Shown here one piece after another: positions 1-11,135 of a DNA stretch of 64,000 nucleotides (positions within the stretch are counted from its first letter, which is position 1; each line of letters starts with the position of its first letter). The notes below the pieces were generated by a model. The model was given only the letters and a program-made list of their open reading frames with translations, made no database searches and was not told the origin of the DNA. The stretch covers positions 1,426,001 to 1,490,000 of the forward strand of contig JAGPNK010000006.1 in NCBI GenBank assembly GCA_020746835.1. The letters are read 5' to 3'. Position numbers and translations under genes: made by a program. This DNA comes from Stachybotrys elegans. Lineage: Eukaryota > Ascomycota > Sordariomycetes > Hypocreales > Stachybotryaceae.

Positions 1-20
1 GAAGAGGAGCCCATCCCCTG

Positions 21-1560
21 ATGGATTCACCTTCCCCTGATGGCGTCAACCTCAAGAACCCTGCCCGTACCAAGTCTCGCTCGCAGATGGGCCCGAGGAG
101 CGTCCACTCCACCACCTCCTATGCTCGACAGACCAAACTCGATGGCGACTACGTCTACGGCGGCGGTATGCGCAGACAGAGCCGTCCACGCTTCCGTGAC
201 GAGTGGGACAATGACTACGATGAGTACGAGCGCTGGGAGAATGTTAGAGACCCGGAACGCTACTGGCGCGATGACATGCGCAACCGGCGTCCCACGTCTC
301 GACGAGGCCCTTACTCTCGTCCCCCTCAGACCATGTCCAACCCCGCCCACTACAACATGTACCAGAACCTCGGGCCATCCGATGATGATAATGACGAGCA
401 TGGCCCCGTGACCAACGAGGAGGCTCACATCATCGCGTCGGGCGATGCCCACAAGAGGTACCGCGCCTACGACGAGGAGGCAGGCCTGGGCCCCGAGACG
501 CACTTCATTCAGCGGCTCCGGTCGGCGCAGACGTTTGGCGACGCTCGGCACGGCATGCGCCTCGACTGGCAGGACCTGTCGGCCAAGGAGAAGGCCGAGG
601 TGCTGCGGCTGCCCTGGACGCAGTGGATGAACTCGACGCTCAAGAACCACTTCGTCGCGACCGTCGGCGAGCTCATCGGCACCACCATGTTCCTCTTCTT
701 CGCCTTTGCCGGCACCGAGGTGGCCAACATCCGCTCCGACGCTGGCGACCAGCAGACGACGACGGGCGAGGCGACGGGCTTCAACGTCGCCGTCCTGCTG
801 TACGTCTCCCTGAGCTTCGGCTTCTCGCTCATGGTCAACGTGTGGATCTTCTTCCGCATCAGCGGTGGACTCTTCAACCCTGCCGTCACCATTGCCATGG
901 TCCTCGTCAAGGCCATCAGCATCACCCGAGCCGTATGCCTCTTCCTAGCCCAGATATCCGGCGCCATGCTCGCCTCCGTCCTCGTCCGCTTCCTCTTCCC
1001 CGAGTCGTTCAACGTCCGCACGACGCTCGGCGGTGGCGCCACGCTTGTGCAGGGAGTCTTTATCGAGGCGATACTGACGGCCGAGCTGGTCTTCACCATC
1101 TTCATGCTTGCCAAAGAGAAGCACCGTGCCACATTCATCGCCCCAGTCGGTATCGGCCTGGCGCTGTTCATTGCCGAGCTCGTGGGCGTCCAGTTTACCG
1201 GCGGATCGCTGAACCCAGCTCGAAGCTTCGGACCCTGTGTCATCACCAGGTCCTTTGATGCTGAGCATTGGATCTACTGTAAGTTTGCCTGACGCTGCCC
1301 TCTTGTATCATTAGCTAACAACAGCCATAGGGGTTGGACCTCTAACCGGATCGCTGCTTGCCGTCGTCTTCTACCGATTCATCAAGACCCTGGAATATGA
1401 GGTTAGTCTTTCCATCTTGTCCTTGTTCGGTAGCAGGTTTACTAACATGCCTGGACAGATGGCCAATCCTGGCGCCGATGGCGACCCCGTGAACGATCCC
1501 ACCAAGAACCCGGAGAAGAGGGCGGAGATACGCATGTCGCGAAGCCCTTCGGCCCCGTAG
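21..1560 (+). CDS. Aquaporin / aquaglyceroporin-like MIP channel, long N-terminal tail
   Basis: Membrane channel of the major intrinsic protein family, moving water or small neutral solutes. Exons by splice signals: 21-1278, 1331-1401, 1459-1560, giving 476 aa. Both signature loops are visible: GGLFNPAVT (NPA Asn near residue 286) and GGSLNPARS (Asn near 398), with hydrophobic membrane segments between about residues 210 and 440. The first ~200 residues are a charged, Arg/Tyr/Asp-rich tail, longer than in classic aquaporins but seen in fungal ones. Exon 2 completes the last helix (WVGPLTGS); exon 3 adds a short polar tail. The frame stays open upstream to the window edge, so the true start could lie outside; the ATG at 21 is the first in the window. 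It converges on the P4H gene. Water versus glycerol selectivity cannot be told from sequence alone. Confidence 0.88.
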
Positions 1561-2009
1561 TCGAGCGCCGTGATGGAACGCAGCCAAAACTCAACGACAA
1601 AGATGCCCACGAATGGAAAGACGGATGTGATTTACGTACGAAAATGAGACCACGAGTAATTTTGATGAATGGGGGAGTGGTTTATAATGAATGATTTGTA
1701 TTGGTAGTGCTTTCATGCTTTTTAGGGAGGGCAACTTCTCTTTGCAAATTGAGATTCGCATCATCTAGACGGAAGCGCAACGGTTTTTTTTTATTTGAGG
1801 TGTATGTGAATTAGATCATGATGTGTCGTCTCCTTGATCCGCATGGATCTGTTGCATTAGCCAGAAGTTTCTCATCTCCCCACGCGTAGCTGTCGACAGA
1901 AAGTGAACCTCTATTTCTAGGTTCCTAGATTCGCTTGCGTTGTTGCAGTACAACCGACAAGCAAGCATCATGGGGGGGAAAGGAATGCAGGAATTGTAGA
2001 AGCGTAAAG
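1561..2009. other. Convergent 3' intergenic region
   Basis: This stretch lies between the stop codons of the aquaporin (+) and the prolyl 4-hydroxylase (-). It is AT-richer than the genes and holds T-rich and A-rich tracts, as expected for two facing 3' UTRs. I see no coding evidence. Confidence 0.6.
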
Positions 2010-2890
2010 CTATTCCCCCCTCACCTCCACCGACAAGGGCGCCTGTCTCGTCCAGATGTTCATACCAATCTTCTCGCCGCTGACGAGCGGCAGGCCGGCG
2101 TGCAGGGTGCGCTGGTCGCCGGCGCCGTTGACGAGCAGGTTCTCCCAGTAGATGGCGTTGCCCTCGATGGGGAGGAAGGTGACGCCGTTGTCGTACTCGT
2201 CGTCGCAGTCGATGAGGTCGCACCAGCGGTCGTCGCGCGGGGCGTGCAGCATGGGGAAGTTTGTGCCGCCGCCCGTCACGTTGTCGGCCTTGACGTAGGC
2301 GAAGAAGGACGAGAGGCGGTTGCCGCCCAGCGAGGCCGTCGTCTGCGAGGCGTCGGTGAACCAGTCCGTGTGGAAGTGGTAGCGCTCCGTCGGCGCGTAC
2401 TTGACGAGCTGGATGGGCTCCAGGTGGTACTCGGGCACCGCGAAGCCCTGCATGTCGATGGCCCGCGCCTCTATGCACCGCACGAGGTCGTCGCGCGCAA
2501 CCGTCGTCGACTGCGACGTGCGCACGCTGTGGATGGTGTGCGCGCCCGCCGTCCCCAGCACCGCCGAGTGCTTGAAGTTTCCGTGTCTGTCGCTGCACGT
2601 CAGTCCGCGGTTCAAACGTCGTCGTAGAAGAAGAAGAAAAGGTAGAGAGGGGGGTTGGTGTGCCCTTACGCGAGGTCTTGGAGATGGAGGCGCTCGTGGC
2701 GCGTGAGAAAGTCCTCAATGTAGAGCACCAGCGGCGACTTGCTCACGAGATGGACCTTGTAGGGTGGGTGCTGGCAGGCATAGTCGTCGGGCAGCTCGCC
2801 GCTCGACAGGACGGCCTGCTCGTCTTGGGCGAGGCTGCCGTGGGCGAGGTTCAAGGCCGCGAGGGCCACGAGAATGCGGATGCTGACCAT
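2010..2890 (-). CDS. Secretory-pathway prolyl 4-hydroxylase (2OG-Fe(II) dioxygenase)
   Basis: Predicted to hydroxylate prolyl residues using Fe(II) and 2-oxoglutarate. Exons 2890-2670 and 2592-2010 (intron 2593-2669) give 267 aa. The start at 2890 opens a signal peptide (MVSIRILVALAALNLAHGSLA). The C-terminal catalytic domain shows the iron triad: HTD (His148, Asp150) and the distal His238 in TLHAG, followed ten residues on by Lys248 (GEKIG), the expected 2-oxoglutarate anchor. Length matches small single-domain fungal P4Hs, without the peptide-binding domain of animal collagen P4Hs. The protein ends VEVRGE, so no KDEL/HDEL retention tag is seen. It is divergently transcribed from an HDEL-bearing PDI-like gene, which may matter (see findings). 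A free-amino-acid or non-proline substrate is possible. Family assignment is firm; the substrate is unknown. Confidence 0.87.
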
Positions 2891-3345
2891 GATGCTGAAG
2901 AGGAGGCCGAGGGGCACAATGCAACAATTCTGCGCGGCTCCTATGAGTACTTTATATATTTATATTAGATTGCACATGTAAGTATGCACATATATATAAA
3001 TATTTTCTTGGCCTCTCCGCGATGCTTGTCCATCCCCTTTTATACACGGCCCTATCTCCTGACGATGGCGGGGAGGCGATGAAACACCATGTGTTGCGCC
3101 TCAGGTGAGGAGGCGCTGATGGACGGAACCCCTGCAGGGCTGTTGTTCGCCATGCCTGGGCAAGTACCGATGGATATCTGTTCCATAATAATAGCACACC
3201 ACGACACTTATTCTTCTTCGTTGGCTAAGTCAACTACATGGATCATCGAAATTTCTCACCATCGTCTTCTTCTTCTTTTTCTTCTTCTCCTTCCATATCT
3301 TTTCGTCTTACTCATCATCTTTCACCACGTCTCTGAACCAGCGTC
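2891..3345. promoter_or_regulatory. Divergent promoter between P4H and PDI-like genes
   Basis: These 455 bases separate two divergent starts, so both promoters lie here. On the minus side a TATA-like run (TATAAATATATAAAG read on the minus strand, about 2950-2964) sits roughly 60-75 bases upstream of the P4H ATG. On the plus side a TCTTCTTCTT pyrimidine tract around 3260-3300, typical of fungal 5' leaders, precedes the PDI-like ATG at 3346. Shared regulation is inferred from the geometry only. Confidence 0.5.
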
Positions 3346-4756
3346 ATGTGGGTGAGAACGGGCGTCGTTGGTTTCCTCGGCGCCGCGCTGCTGGCTGCCC
3401 AAGTCGCTTCAGCCTCATCGTCCGACTGGCAGTTCATCGACGGCGATGCCTTCACACAGCGTCTGGCTAAGCAGGAACCGATGCTCGTTGCTTGTAAGTT
3501 GACAATCTCTTGAGCAACCTGTCTTTGGATATGTGGGGGTCCGATGCTGACAATGAGCATCTCTCCAGTCGTTGCCGTGAGTGTCTCACCTCTTGTGGAA
3601 CAAACCTTGTTCCCTCAGCTTGACAACCTCTTTAAACTGACCTTTGACTTATTGGATACTAGCCTGAAGAGTGAGTATCATGTCCGGTTGAGCGAAGACA
3701 ACGCAGCTAACGACAGCTTGTCCACAGTGATTTGAGCAAGCCCCTACTCCCAGAGTGGAAGAAGCTGCGCAAGGAGCTGCCCTACACGGCAGCCCTCAAC
3801 TGCACCAGCATCCCGGCGGTATGTCGAGAGGCTCAGGTATCCTCGCTGCCCGTCATCCGGCTCTACCAGGCCGACGGATCCATGGTGCGATATCGTGGGC
3901 CGAGGAGAGCCGCCGCGTATGTTCCGCCCGCCATGGCCCCTGACGCATCACCGTTCACTGCAGAGGTGCATTCATCATCTAACACGCAGAGTCTTGTCCA
4001 GAATCGCCCCCTTTATCAAGCGCATGGTTCGACCCATCGTCACCGAGCTTGCTGCGCACGAGCAGTCAACTTTCGCCAAGGTTGACGACATCGTCATCGT
4101 GGCGCAGCTATGGGAGGAAGACGAAGCGCTCACCGAGCACTTCTTGCACGTCGCCGAAGAGTATCGTGATCGGTACACCTTCGGTATCACCTCGCCTCAG
4201 AGCTCTGCGTCGGGCACCGTCGTCTGCCGCAATAACCCAGATGATATGGAGCACACCATGAGCGATTTGGACCGCGTCGGTGCTCTCGAGGAGTTGCTGG
4301 AGAAGTGCACTACACCTTTGGTTATGCCGCTCACGCGCAGGAACGAGCTCGTCTTCAACACGGTATGTTGACAACGCAGGCCGTCTCTTGGTATGCAGGC
4401 TGACAGAGGGTGGCGCCCGGCAGATTGCAAAGTCGCCCGTCTACTACTTCAGCGACGATGAAGCCGACCGCCAGGCCTACACCAACATGGTGCGGCCCGT
4501 GGCCAAGGCCTTCAGCGAATATCTCCTCTTTGCAACCGTAGACATCGACGAGTATCCACTCATGGCGCCGACGCTGGGCATGCAAGGACGAGGTCTGTGC
4601 CTGCAGAACCTACATAACGGCCAGATCTTCCACTTCCCCGCGGGCAGCGCCTTGTCCGCGCAGGCCGTTCAGAACTTCATCGTCGCCGTTTCCGAGGGCA
4701 AGGTGCAGCCCTGGACAGGGGCGGCGGAGGGAGGCAGGTCACACGACGAGCTGTGA
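3346..4756 (+). CDS. ER-resident PDI-like thioredoxin-fold protein lacking the CXXC site, HDEL tail
   Basis: Exons 3346-3493, 3569-3576, 3663-3670, 3728-3916, 3990-4362 and 4424-4756 give 352 aa. Residues 1-24 form a signal peptide; the last four residues are HDEL, the fungal ER retrieval signal. The first thioredoxin domain reads FVAP, then EDDLSKPLL, then PEWKKL, exactly where a PDI has FVAPWCGHCKxLxPEW. The CGHC motif is therefore absent, so it is probably not an oxidoreductase. A cis-Pro-like SLPVIRLY follows, then further thioredoxin-like b-type domains. Two 8-nt micro-exons are needed: skipping either or both breaks the frame, and the resulting FVAP matches the family. A chaperone or scaffold role is inferred. 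The gene is divergent from P4H with 455 bases between starts. Confidence 0.82.
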
Positions 4757-6787
4757 TGGAATGCGATGCGATACGATGCGACTTCACAGAGCGGGCATGT
4801 GTCGAGCATGAGGACTAAACCTCCCTAGTCTGGAGCCAAAAGGGGGAGAAATGAAGATCCCCAAGCATCATACCATGGTGATCAACGGACCGCCTTCTAT
4901 CGAAAGTCGAATGCGCCGGTCCAGACCATGATGAAGGTGGCGTGCACACTGCAATTTTACAATGTTGATTTTTTCCCCCCCTCCCACCCCGCCAAAGCCA
5001 CAGTCATATCGAATCGAGCACTGCCGTGTGTAGATGCGGGTTGTTGGTGGTGTTGGTGTTGGTAGTGGCGTGCTTGCTTAAGCTGACTAGAATGCGCTGG
5101 CCCTATGGAGTACAGATAGGTTATAATTATCGACAAGAGAGACGACGGGGCCACCACGTATGACTTTTGGCGTCCATCATATAAGCGGCAGGGCTCTGGT
5201 GATTGTGGAATGACGGTGCTGGTTGGGGCACGCACCAGCTGTCGTGTTCTGGCTGGCGACCACCGAGTAATAGTGCCTCAATATTCCTAGAGGCTAGCAT
5301 AAATCCTTCGTTGCTTACTTGCTCCGTATCTGCCCCTGGATGTGACCTGGCAGCCCCCAGCTCCAGAAGCTTGTATTTCTCATTTCCTTGGTGGATGGAT
5401 ACATGTTCCATGGGTGCATGGTATAACAGCCAGTCACGAGGACTCAAATAAATCGCCAAGATGAACAAGATCAAAGAGCCTCCTCCTCCCACGGAAGTGA
5501 TCTTCGGAAGACGAGGGCCCTCGGGCTGGACCGAAGGGTATGGCCAAGCCCGCCCATTCTTTGGACTTGCCAGAAGACTCGTACATCCCCCTCCTCCTCA
5601 AGGGAATGGAGGGGGGGAAGCAAGCAAAAATGGCAGTCTCGATGTCGTGCTGGCCTGCTCCGTGATCCCAATTAATTTCCCGGGGCTCCACGGTCAGCCA
5701 AGCTAGAACTGGCAATCTTCGGACAGGTGCTCCATCCGGGATAGGGGGAGGCCTGATAAAAATGGTCTAGAATGCACAATGACCCTTGAGGCCCTGCAGG
5801 GTCGTGTCCAAAGTCCAAAGGCCACAATGTCACGCTGCAGGCAACCGGTGGTAGTCCTGACGAACCCTGTACGTTGTCTGTCCTTTTCCGGCCACCGCTC
5901 CTCTCCTATTGCTGGATTAACCGAGCAATTGTGGTGCTGCTGTGCATAGCAGACCATTGGAACCTGGCAGGTGGCTTTCGTTAGTTGTCCGCCATGGTGC
6001 GGCCGATTGGCTGCACCACACAGACCACGACGCAGTTTATGCTTTCCCCATACTCTGGCGTGCTTAGAGCCTAGTCGCACAGTGTATGGGGGGGGATGAG
6101 GGACGAGGGAACAAGGGGATGAGGGGACAAGCCTCGACTTTGGCTTGTCAGCTGAGGGCAGCAGAGTCTGCTCATCCCATCCACACCATACCATACCATA
6201 CCACAGCTGGGTCAGGGTATATTATATGTGCTTGCAGTCGATATTTTTTGAGATGCTGTTTCTTTCTCTCTCTCTCCCCCTCCCCTCATTTTGTCCAGCT
6301 CATCACCGTTGTTTGAGCTCTGTCCTCGCGTCGCCACCCCATCCGTGTAGCGACACACCGCTCGTGTGTAAATGATTCAGCCACAGCAATGAGACTGCGA
6401 CCCAACAATACCTGACAGCCAAACCGAGTCCTCGAACTAGCCTAATAAGTGGCGGTAGGCTATTGTGGAAGCCGATCCTGCCCCTGCCCGCCGGTAGCCC
6501 ACAACTTTGGGTCCCTTCGTATCGCCAGCGCTGGCATAACTGGGATCGCGCCGCTGCATCATCACGAATCCCTTTCGAAGCTTTAAGTTGAAGCCAACCC
6601 CTCGTCATTCTCTGGACACACATCACGCTCGTTAATTTCACTCGCTGTCCCCGAATCCTGAGTTTGCGAAGGGGCTCTGTCTTTTGAAACCGACCGCCGC
6701 GAAATCGATCGTTCGGACAGCAAACAAAGCTGCTTATTACACCATCAGCAAGACAGACACCCACGCATTCCAACACTTGGCATAGCC
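4757..6787. other. Intergenic region, no gene recognised
   Basis: About 2 kb between the PDI-like gene and the GT31 gene. Open frames are short and look random. It contains a CCATA tandem repeat (6187-6203) and a CT-rich tract near 6262-6292. The last few hundred bases should hold the GT31 promoter and leader. Confidence 0.5.
6187..6203. repeat. CCATA pentanucleotide tandem repeat
   Basis: About three and a half perfect copies of a 5-base unit lie upstream of the GT31 gene. This is a simple repeat with no visible function. Confidence 0.7.
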
Positions 6788-8386
6788 ATGGTTGTTACAT
6801 CCAGAGCGCTTTCGCGGCGCTCTTTGGGAATCGCCCTCATCATCGGTGCGCTTCTCGGGGCCCTTTTTCTCGCCTCCCAGCGGCTTGACGGCCTTTGCCC
6901 CGATGGCGAGTACTGCAACGGTGGAGGACGGCTGAGCCTTGACAAAGGCTCTCCCTCTATCCATGCCCAGCCGAGCCACGTCAAGTCCTCATCCTCATCC
7001 TCGCCCTCGTCCTCGTCCTCGTCCTCGCAGTCATCTTCGCAACCGTCCTCGTCTTCGCCGCCGGTGGCTCCCGTTTCCCAGAGCGCGAGTGACCCCTTGT
7101 GCGCAGACTTCCCCGATACATCCAACATTCTCCTCATCATGAAGACGGGCGCATCCGAGTCCTTCTCCAAGGTCCCCACACAAGCTCTGACCAACCTGCG
7201 TTGCCTGCCAGAATACCTTGTGTTCGGAGACATGCAGCAGCAGGTCGCGGGTGTAACCATCCATGACAGCCTCGATACGGTCATCCCCGAGGTCAAGAAT
7301 AAGAGCCTTGACTTTGAACTGTACTTTCGTCAGCAGCGGTGCCCAGGCGACCAGGAACACTGCAATAAGTTCTCCGACACAGCCTCCCAAGGATGGGCGC
7401 TCGACAAGTACAAGAATATCCATATGGCGGAGAAGACGTATAAGATGCGACCCGATTACGACTGGTATCTCTTTGTCGACGCCGACACCTATGTAGTGTG
7501 GCCGACCATCGTGGAGTGGTTGAAGCGCATAAACCCTGCTGAACGTCATTACCTCGGTAGCGTTGCGTACGTCGGCTCAACACCATTTGGCCACGGTGGC
7601 AGTGGTTACTTGGTATCGAAAGCTTCGATGCAAGCCATGTTCGAGGGTCAGGAAAATGTCGCCAACAAGTGGGACGAGCGCATCACTCACGAGTGCTGTG
7701 GTGATTTCATGTTTGCTGTGGCGTTGAAGAATGAGACCGACGTTGACGTCAAGAACGTGGTATGTAGCAGGCGTCTCAGCGATGCTGCCTCCCCGTGTGC
7801 CATGTGCGTTAGCTAACAACGAGAGTAGTGGCCGACGATCAATGGAGAGAAGCCCTTCACTCTCGGATACGGAGAAGGCCAGTGGTGCCACCCGATCACC
7901 ACCATGCACCATATCGGAAGCGAAGAGGTGTCCGACTTTTACGCCTTTGAGCAGGAACGAAACTTCCAGTCACCTATGCGAATCAAGGACATATACCACC
8001 GCTTCCTCAAGCCACGGCTTCAGTCTTTCCGAGACGACTGGGACAACACAAGCGATGACTGGATGTACATCAGCCCTGAAGGATTCGGCTCTCTGGAGGA
8101 CTGGAAGCAGGACCGGGTCAAGAAGGAAGGGCTGAATGAGCTCGAGAAGGACGCCCACCTCAACTTCACCCTGTGCCGTGATGCGTGCTTCAGCCTCGAC
8201 GAGTGCTTCCAGTACAAATACCACCAAGGGCTGTGCTCCATGAGCCGCACCATCCGCCACGGTGTGCCTACGGCGCCATCTGATACGATGGAGGAGCGAT
8301 CGATGAGCGGCTGGGACGTGAAGAAGATTGAAGCCTGGGTCGAGGCACACGATGACTGCGGAGAGATCGAGTGGCCTCAGCTATAA
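6788..8386 (+). CDS. GT31 (Fringe-like) type II membrane glycosyltransferase
   Basis: Predicted Golgi glycosyltransferase of the Fringe/beta-1,3-glycosyltransferase type. Exons 6788-7759 and 7829-8386 give 509 aa. A short cytosolic tail and one membrane segment (about residues 13-31) are followed by a low-complexity Ser stem (about 58-95), a classic type II layout. The catalytic domain carries WYLFVDADTYVVWP; Asp231 and Asp233 form the DxD metal/nucleotide-sugar motif. HGGSGYLVSKASM is the conserved Fringe-like segment after it. The C-terminal region has several Cys (CRDACFSLDECFQY), resembling a small disulfide-bonded module. The intron (7760-7828) is supported by restored reading into WPTINGEKPFT. 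Donor sugar and acceptor are not evident. Fungal members are mostly uncharacterised; plant relatives include hydroxyproline galactosyltransferases, relevant to the nearby P4H. Confidence 0.85.
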
Positions 8387-11135
8387 GATATGCCTTGCGG
8401 ACAGGCTTCTTATGTGTTTCTTCTGGCGTTTTGGATTAGGAGGCGGGAGAATACCCGGTGGAGTTTTGGAGCTTGTAAATAGGAAAGGTGGCGCCCTTTA
8501 CGTTGTTGGGTAGATGAAGTCCATAATATAAAAGATAGAGTTCATTCGGCAACTTTGTCCGTGTGTTCATCGGTATACAATATCTGGCTCGTGGGTAGGA
8601 AGAGGTCTGCCATGCTGTTGAGCAGCTGCGGTGGTAAACAAGAAGCCATCTTCAAGTAGCTGTGAAGGCCGCCCCTCGTCGAGAAGATGTGCTGGCATGC
8701 GGCTAAATTTGGCAGCCCAAGGGATGAGATTGAAGTTGTCAAGGGTTTTGGATAAGGAAGGCTGTTTTGCAATGTTCAGCATCAAATTCTCAAAGTAAGC
8801 AGCAAGTAACCACAGGAAGGATCCGGTAGTACAAACAAGTACGGAGTACTCCGTTCCTACCAAAGCATTGGCAAATGTCATCATCTCGACTGCCTGGGAA
8901 GGTGGCATCACAAAGGGAAGGAACCAGGTAGCTACGGTTGCCATGAAATTAAGGACTGGGCAGGCACCACTTGCGGCTCTGGGAGAGGGGAATACACAAT
9001 TACTACGGAGGGATGAGAAAAGAACCCCATGATAGAGCGGGCTGAAGCTCATACATATGATGGAAGAATGATTGTCTTTGCAACAAAGTGCGGGTGGTGC
9101 TGCCATGGGGAAATACAGAGCTCATCAACGGGAGGGCTTTATTTGAGCTCCTCACCTTCGAGAGAGATGTAGCCATCAAGAAATACGGCAACCGTATCAT
9201 GGAAATAAGATGAGGAGACGGACTGTATGGTTCAACCAACGATGCCCCTCGTGGATACGCGGGTGGATCAGGCCGAGTTCGTGATAGATCTCCAACCAAG
9301 ACATGCCCCTGCACCACCACTACCGCAGCTACTACAAGGGACATTACGCCAAATCTCCCCTTCGCATTGGATTGGATTCAATGGATAGACTCGAATCAAT
9401 CTGCCCAGCGCCCCTGTTGGTCCCCATGATGTCAGCGAGCAGCCTCCCGATGTCCCGAGGCACATGAGTTACTGGCCGACAGGCACGCATCACGGATTGG
9501 CTCGGCGCCCCCATTCGTGAGCCGCGCAGTGCATGCATTCCAGCGGCCTGCATGACACCTACATACAGCGCTGATAACGGGGAGAAATGCTTCACCCCTT
9601 ATTCCTAGTATGACGGCATTCTATCGGTGTAAAGGGGCCAGAGGGGCGTCGCGCGGGATCCAACCAGGCCGGCGTAGAGGACCAGAGGGACCAGACTTGG
9701 CGCACTCCATGCAATCATTCATTCTCCATCCGAGGACCCCTTTTCCCCCCCCCTTGGTGCTCCCTCGTTCCCTTTCCCTCCCAGCTTTCTTGTCTAGCTT
9801 TCATTGACGAGACCCGCTGTCATCTTAAGCCATGCCGAGAAGCTCGCCCCCTTGGCCTACAGCATGAAAGGCTGTTCCTGGCCTAGCGCATACGGGCCAG
9901 GGCCCAGAATAATGCCATGCTGCCGTACGGAAGTCATGATGTCTAGCCCCCCCTGCCGTGCCCGAATGTCTGTGGTTGAGATCGGGAGTTTTTTCTGTGT
10001 TCGCGTACAGAGCAATGCTGGGGAAATGAGCAGGAGTCCCCCATGTCTGGGTGTGAATCAAGCTGGGCTCGGGAGAGATGGGACATGCATGGCTGCTCAT
10101 GTCGCTCTCGCGCCGTTCATTTCACCCAGCCCATGCAGGTCCGTGATTGTCTTCGAGAAGCGTCTCCGTCATCTCTGCCGCACTGCCTTCTCTATGCCAG
10201 GCATGTGATAAGACACTGTATCATCTGCCTCCTCGTCCGATTTCATGCCATGCCATGCCATGCCATGCCGTGCCATGCCCACGTTCAGAGTATCGTCTCA
10301 GTTGGCTAGCTTTTCCCCAGGAACTCGATAGGCACTTGATAGGTCGTCAGCTGACCAGGTCAACAGCGGGAGCACCACGCTGGGGGCTTTGGGCCGTTGC
10401 TCGTCATGCGAGCAGCCACCAGCACCAGGTCTCGCCTCGGGGCGTACGCCATAGTCATCACCTTCGCCATCGCCATTCCCGTGACTGTGAACAGAATACA
10501 GCTCTCCTCGTTGTCGCCGGTGACTGTTTGTCTTATCGCATCGTGTGATTCCTCTCTTTGGTCCCTTTTCCACGCACCCCCCAATTGTATGGATATGATA
10601 TGCGCATGTACAAATGTAGATCACTGGACGAGCTGCCTGACAGTTGCCCCGCTTCTTCCGCTCATCACGCCCCTCTGTGCCCCTGGCCACTCGGCGTCCT
10701 CAGGGAGTGGGAGGATGCGCTCGCAGGTACCATGGCCGCTTTCCTTCGCGGGGCCGATACCTCGCGCGGGAGGAGCTGAGGCCCACGGTTGCCGACATTT
10801 GGCCACCGGCATGCGCTATGCAGGCCCTGTAATGGTGGCACCGGGGCTCCGCTAACGCTCAACGCCTTGGAGCCCGGCCTGACCTGAACTAAAAGCTAAA
10901 AGGGATGAAGGTCCAGCACCTACCATATTATAGGCAGTACAACTAACCGCTTGGCCTCACCTCCTTCGATCGTTTCGATACCCTTCTCTTCCTCCCTCTC
11001 TCTCTCTACCTTTTCCCTCCTCTTCCTCCTCCAACTCAACTACAGCTTCTGCTGCTGCTACTCGGCATCTTGCCCTCGCTACCCGGCCTCGCCAACGCCT
11101 TATCCACGCCGACACCGCTACTTCCCCCCGCAATT
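8387..11135. other. Intergenic region, no gene recognised
   Basis: About 2.7 kb. Several frames of 90-180 codons exist on both strands (for example 8567-9106 minus and 10397-10855 plus), but none shows family motifs, sensible splice continuation or domain-like composition. The stretch contains an ATGCC tandem array (10245-10280) and a CT-rich leader (10970-11040) just before the coiled-coil gene. Confidence 0.5.
10245..10280. repeat. ATGCC pentanucleotide tandem array
   Basis: Seven copies of the unit ATGCC in a row, one of them altered to GTGCC, lie in the intergenic region upstream of the coiled-coil gene. This is a simple repeat expansion. Confidence 0.75.

Noticed and set aside
8567..9106. 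179-codon minus-strand frame downstream of the GT31 gene
   Set aside because: Mixed composition without recognisable pattern; probably chance.
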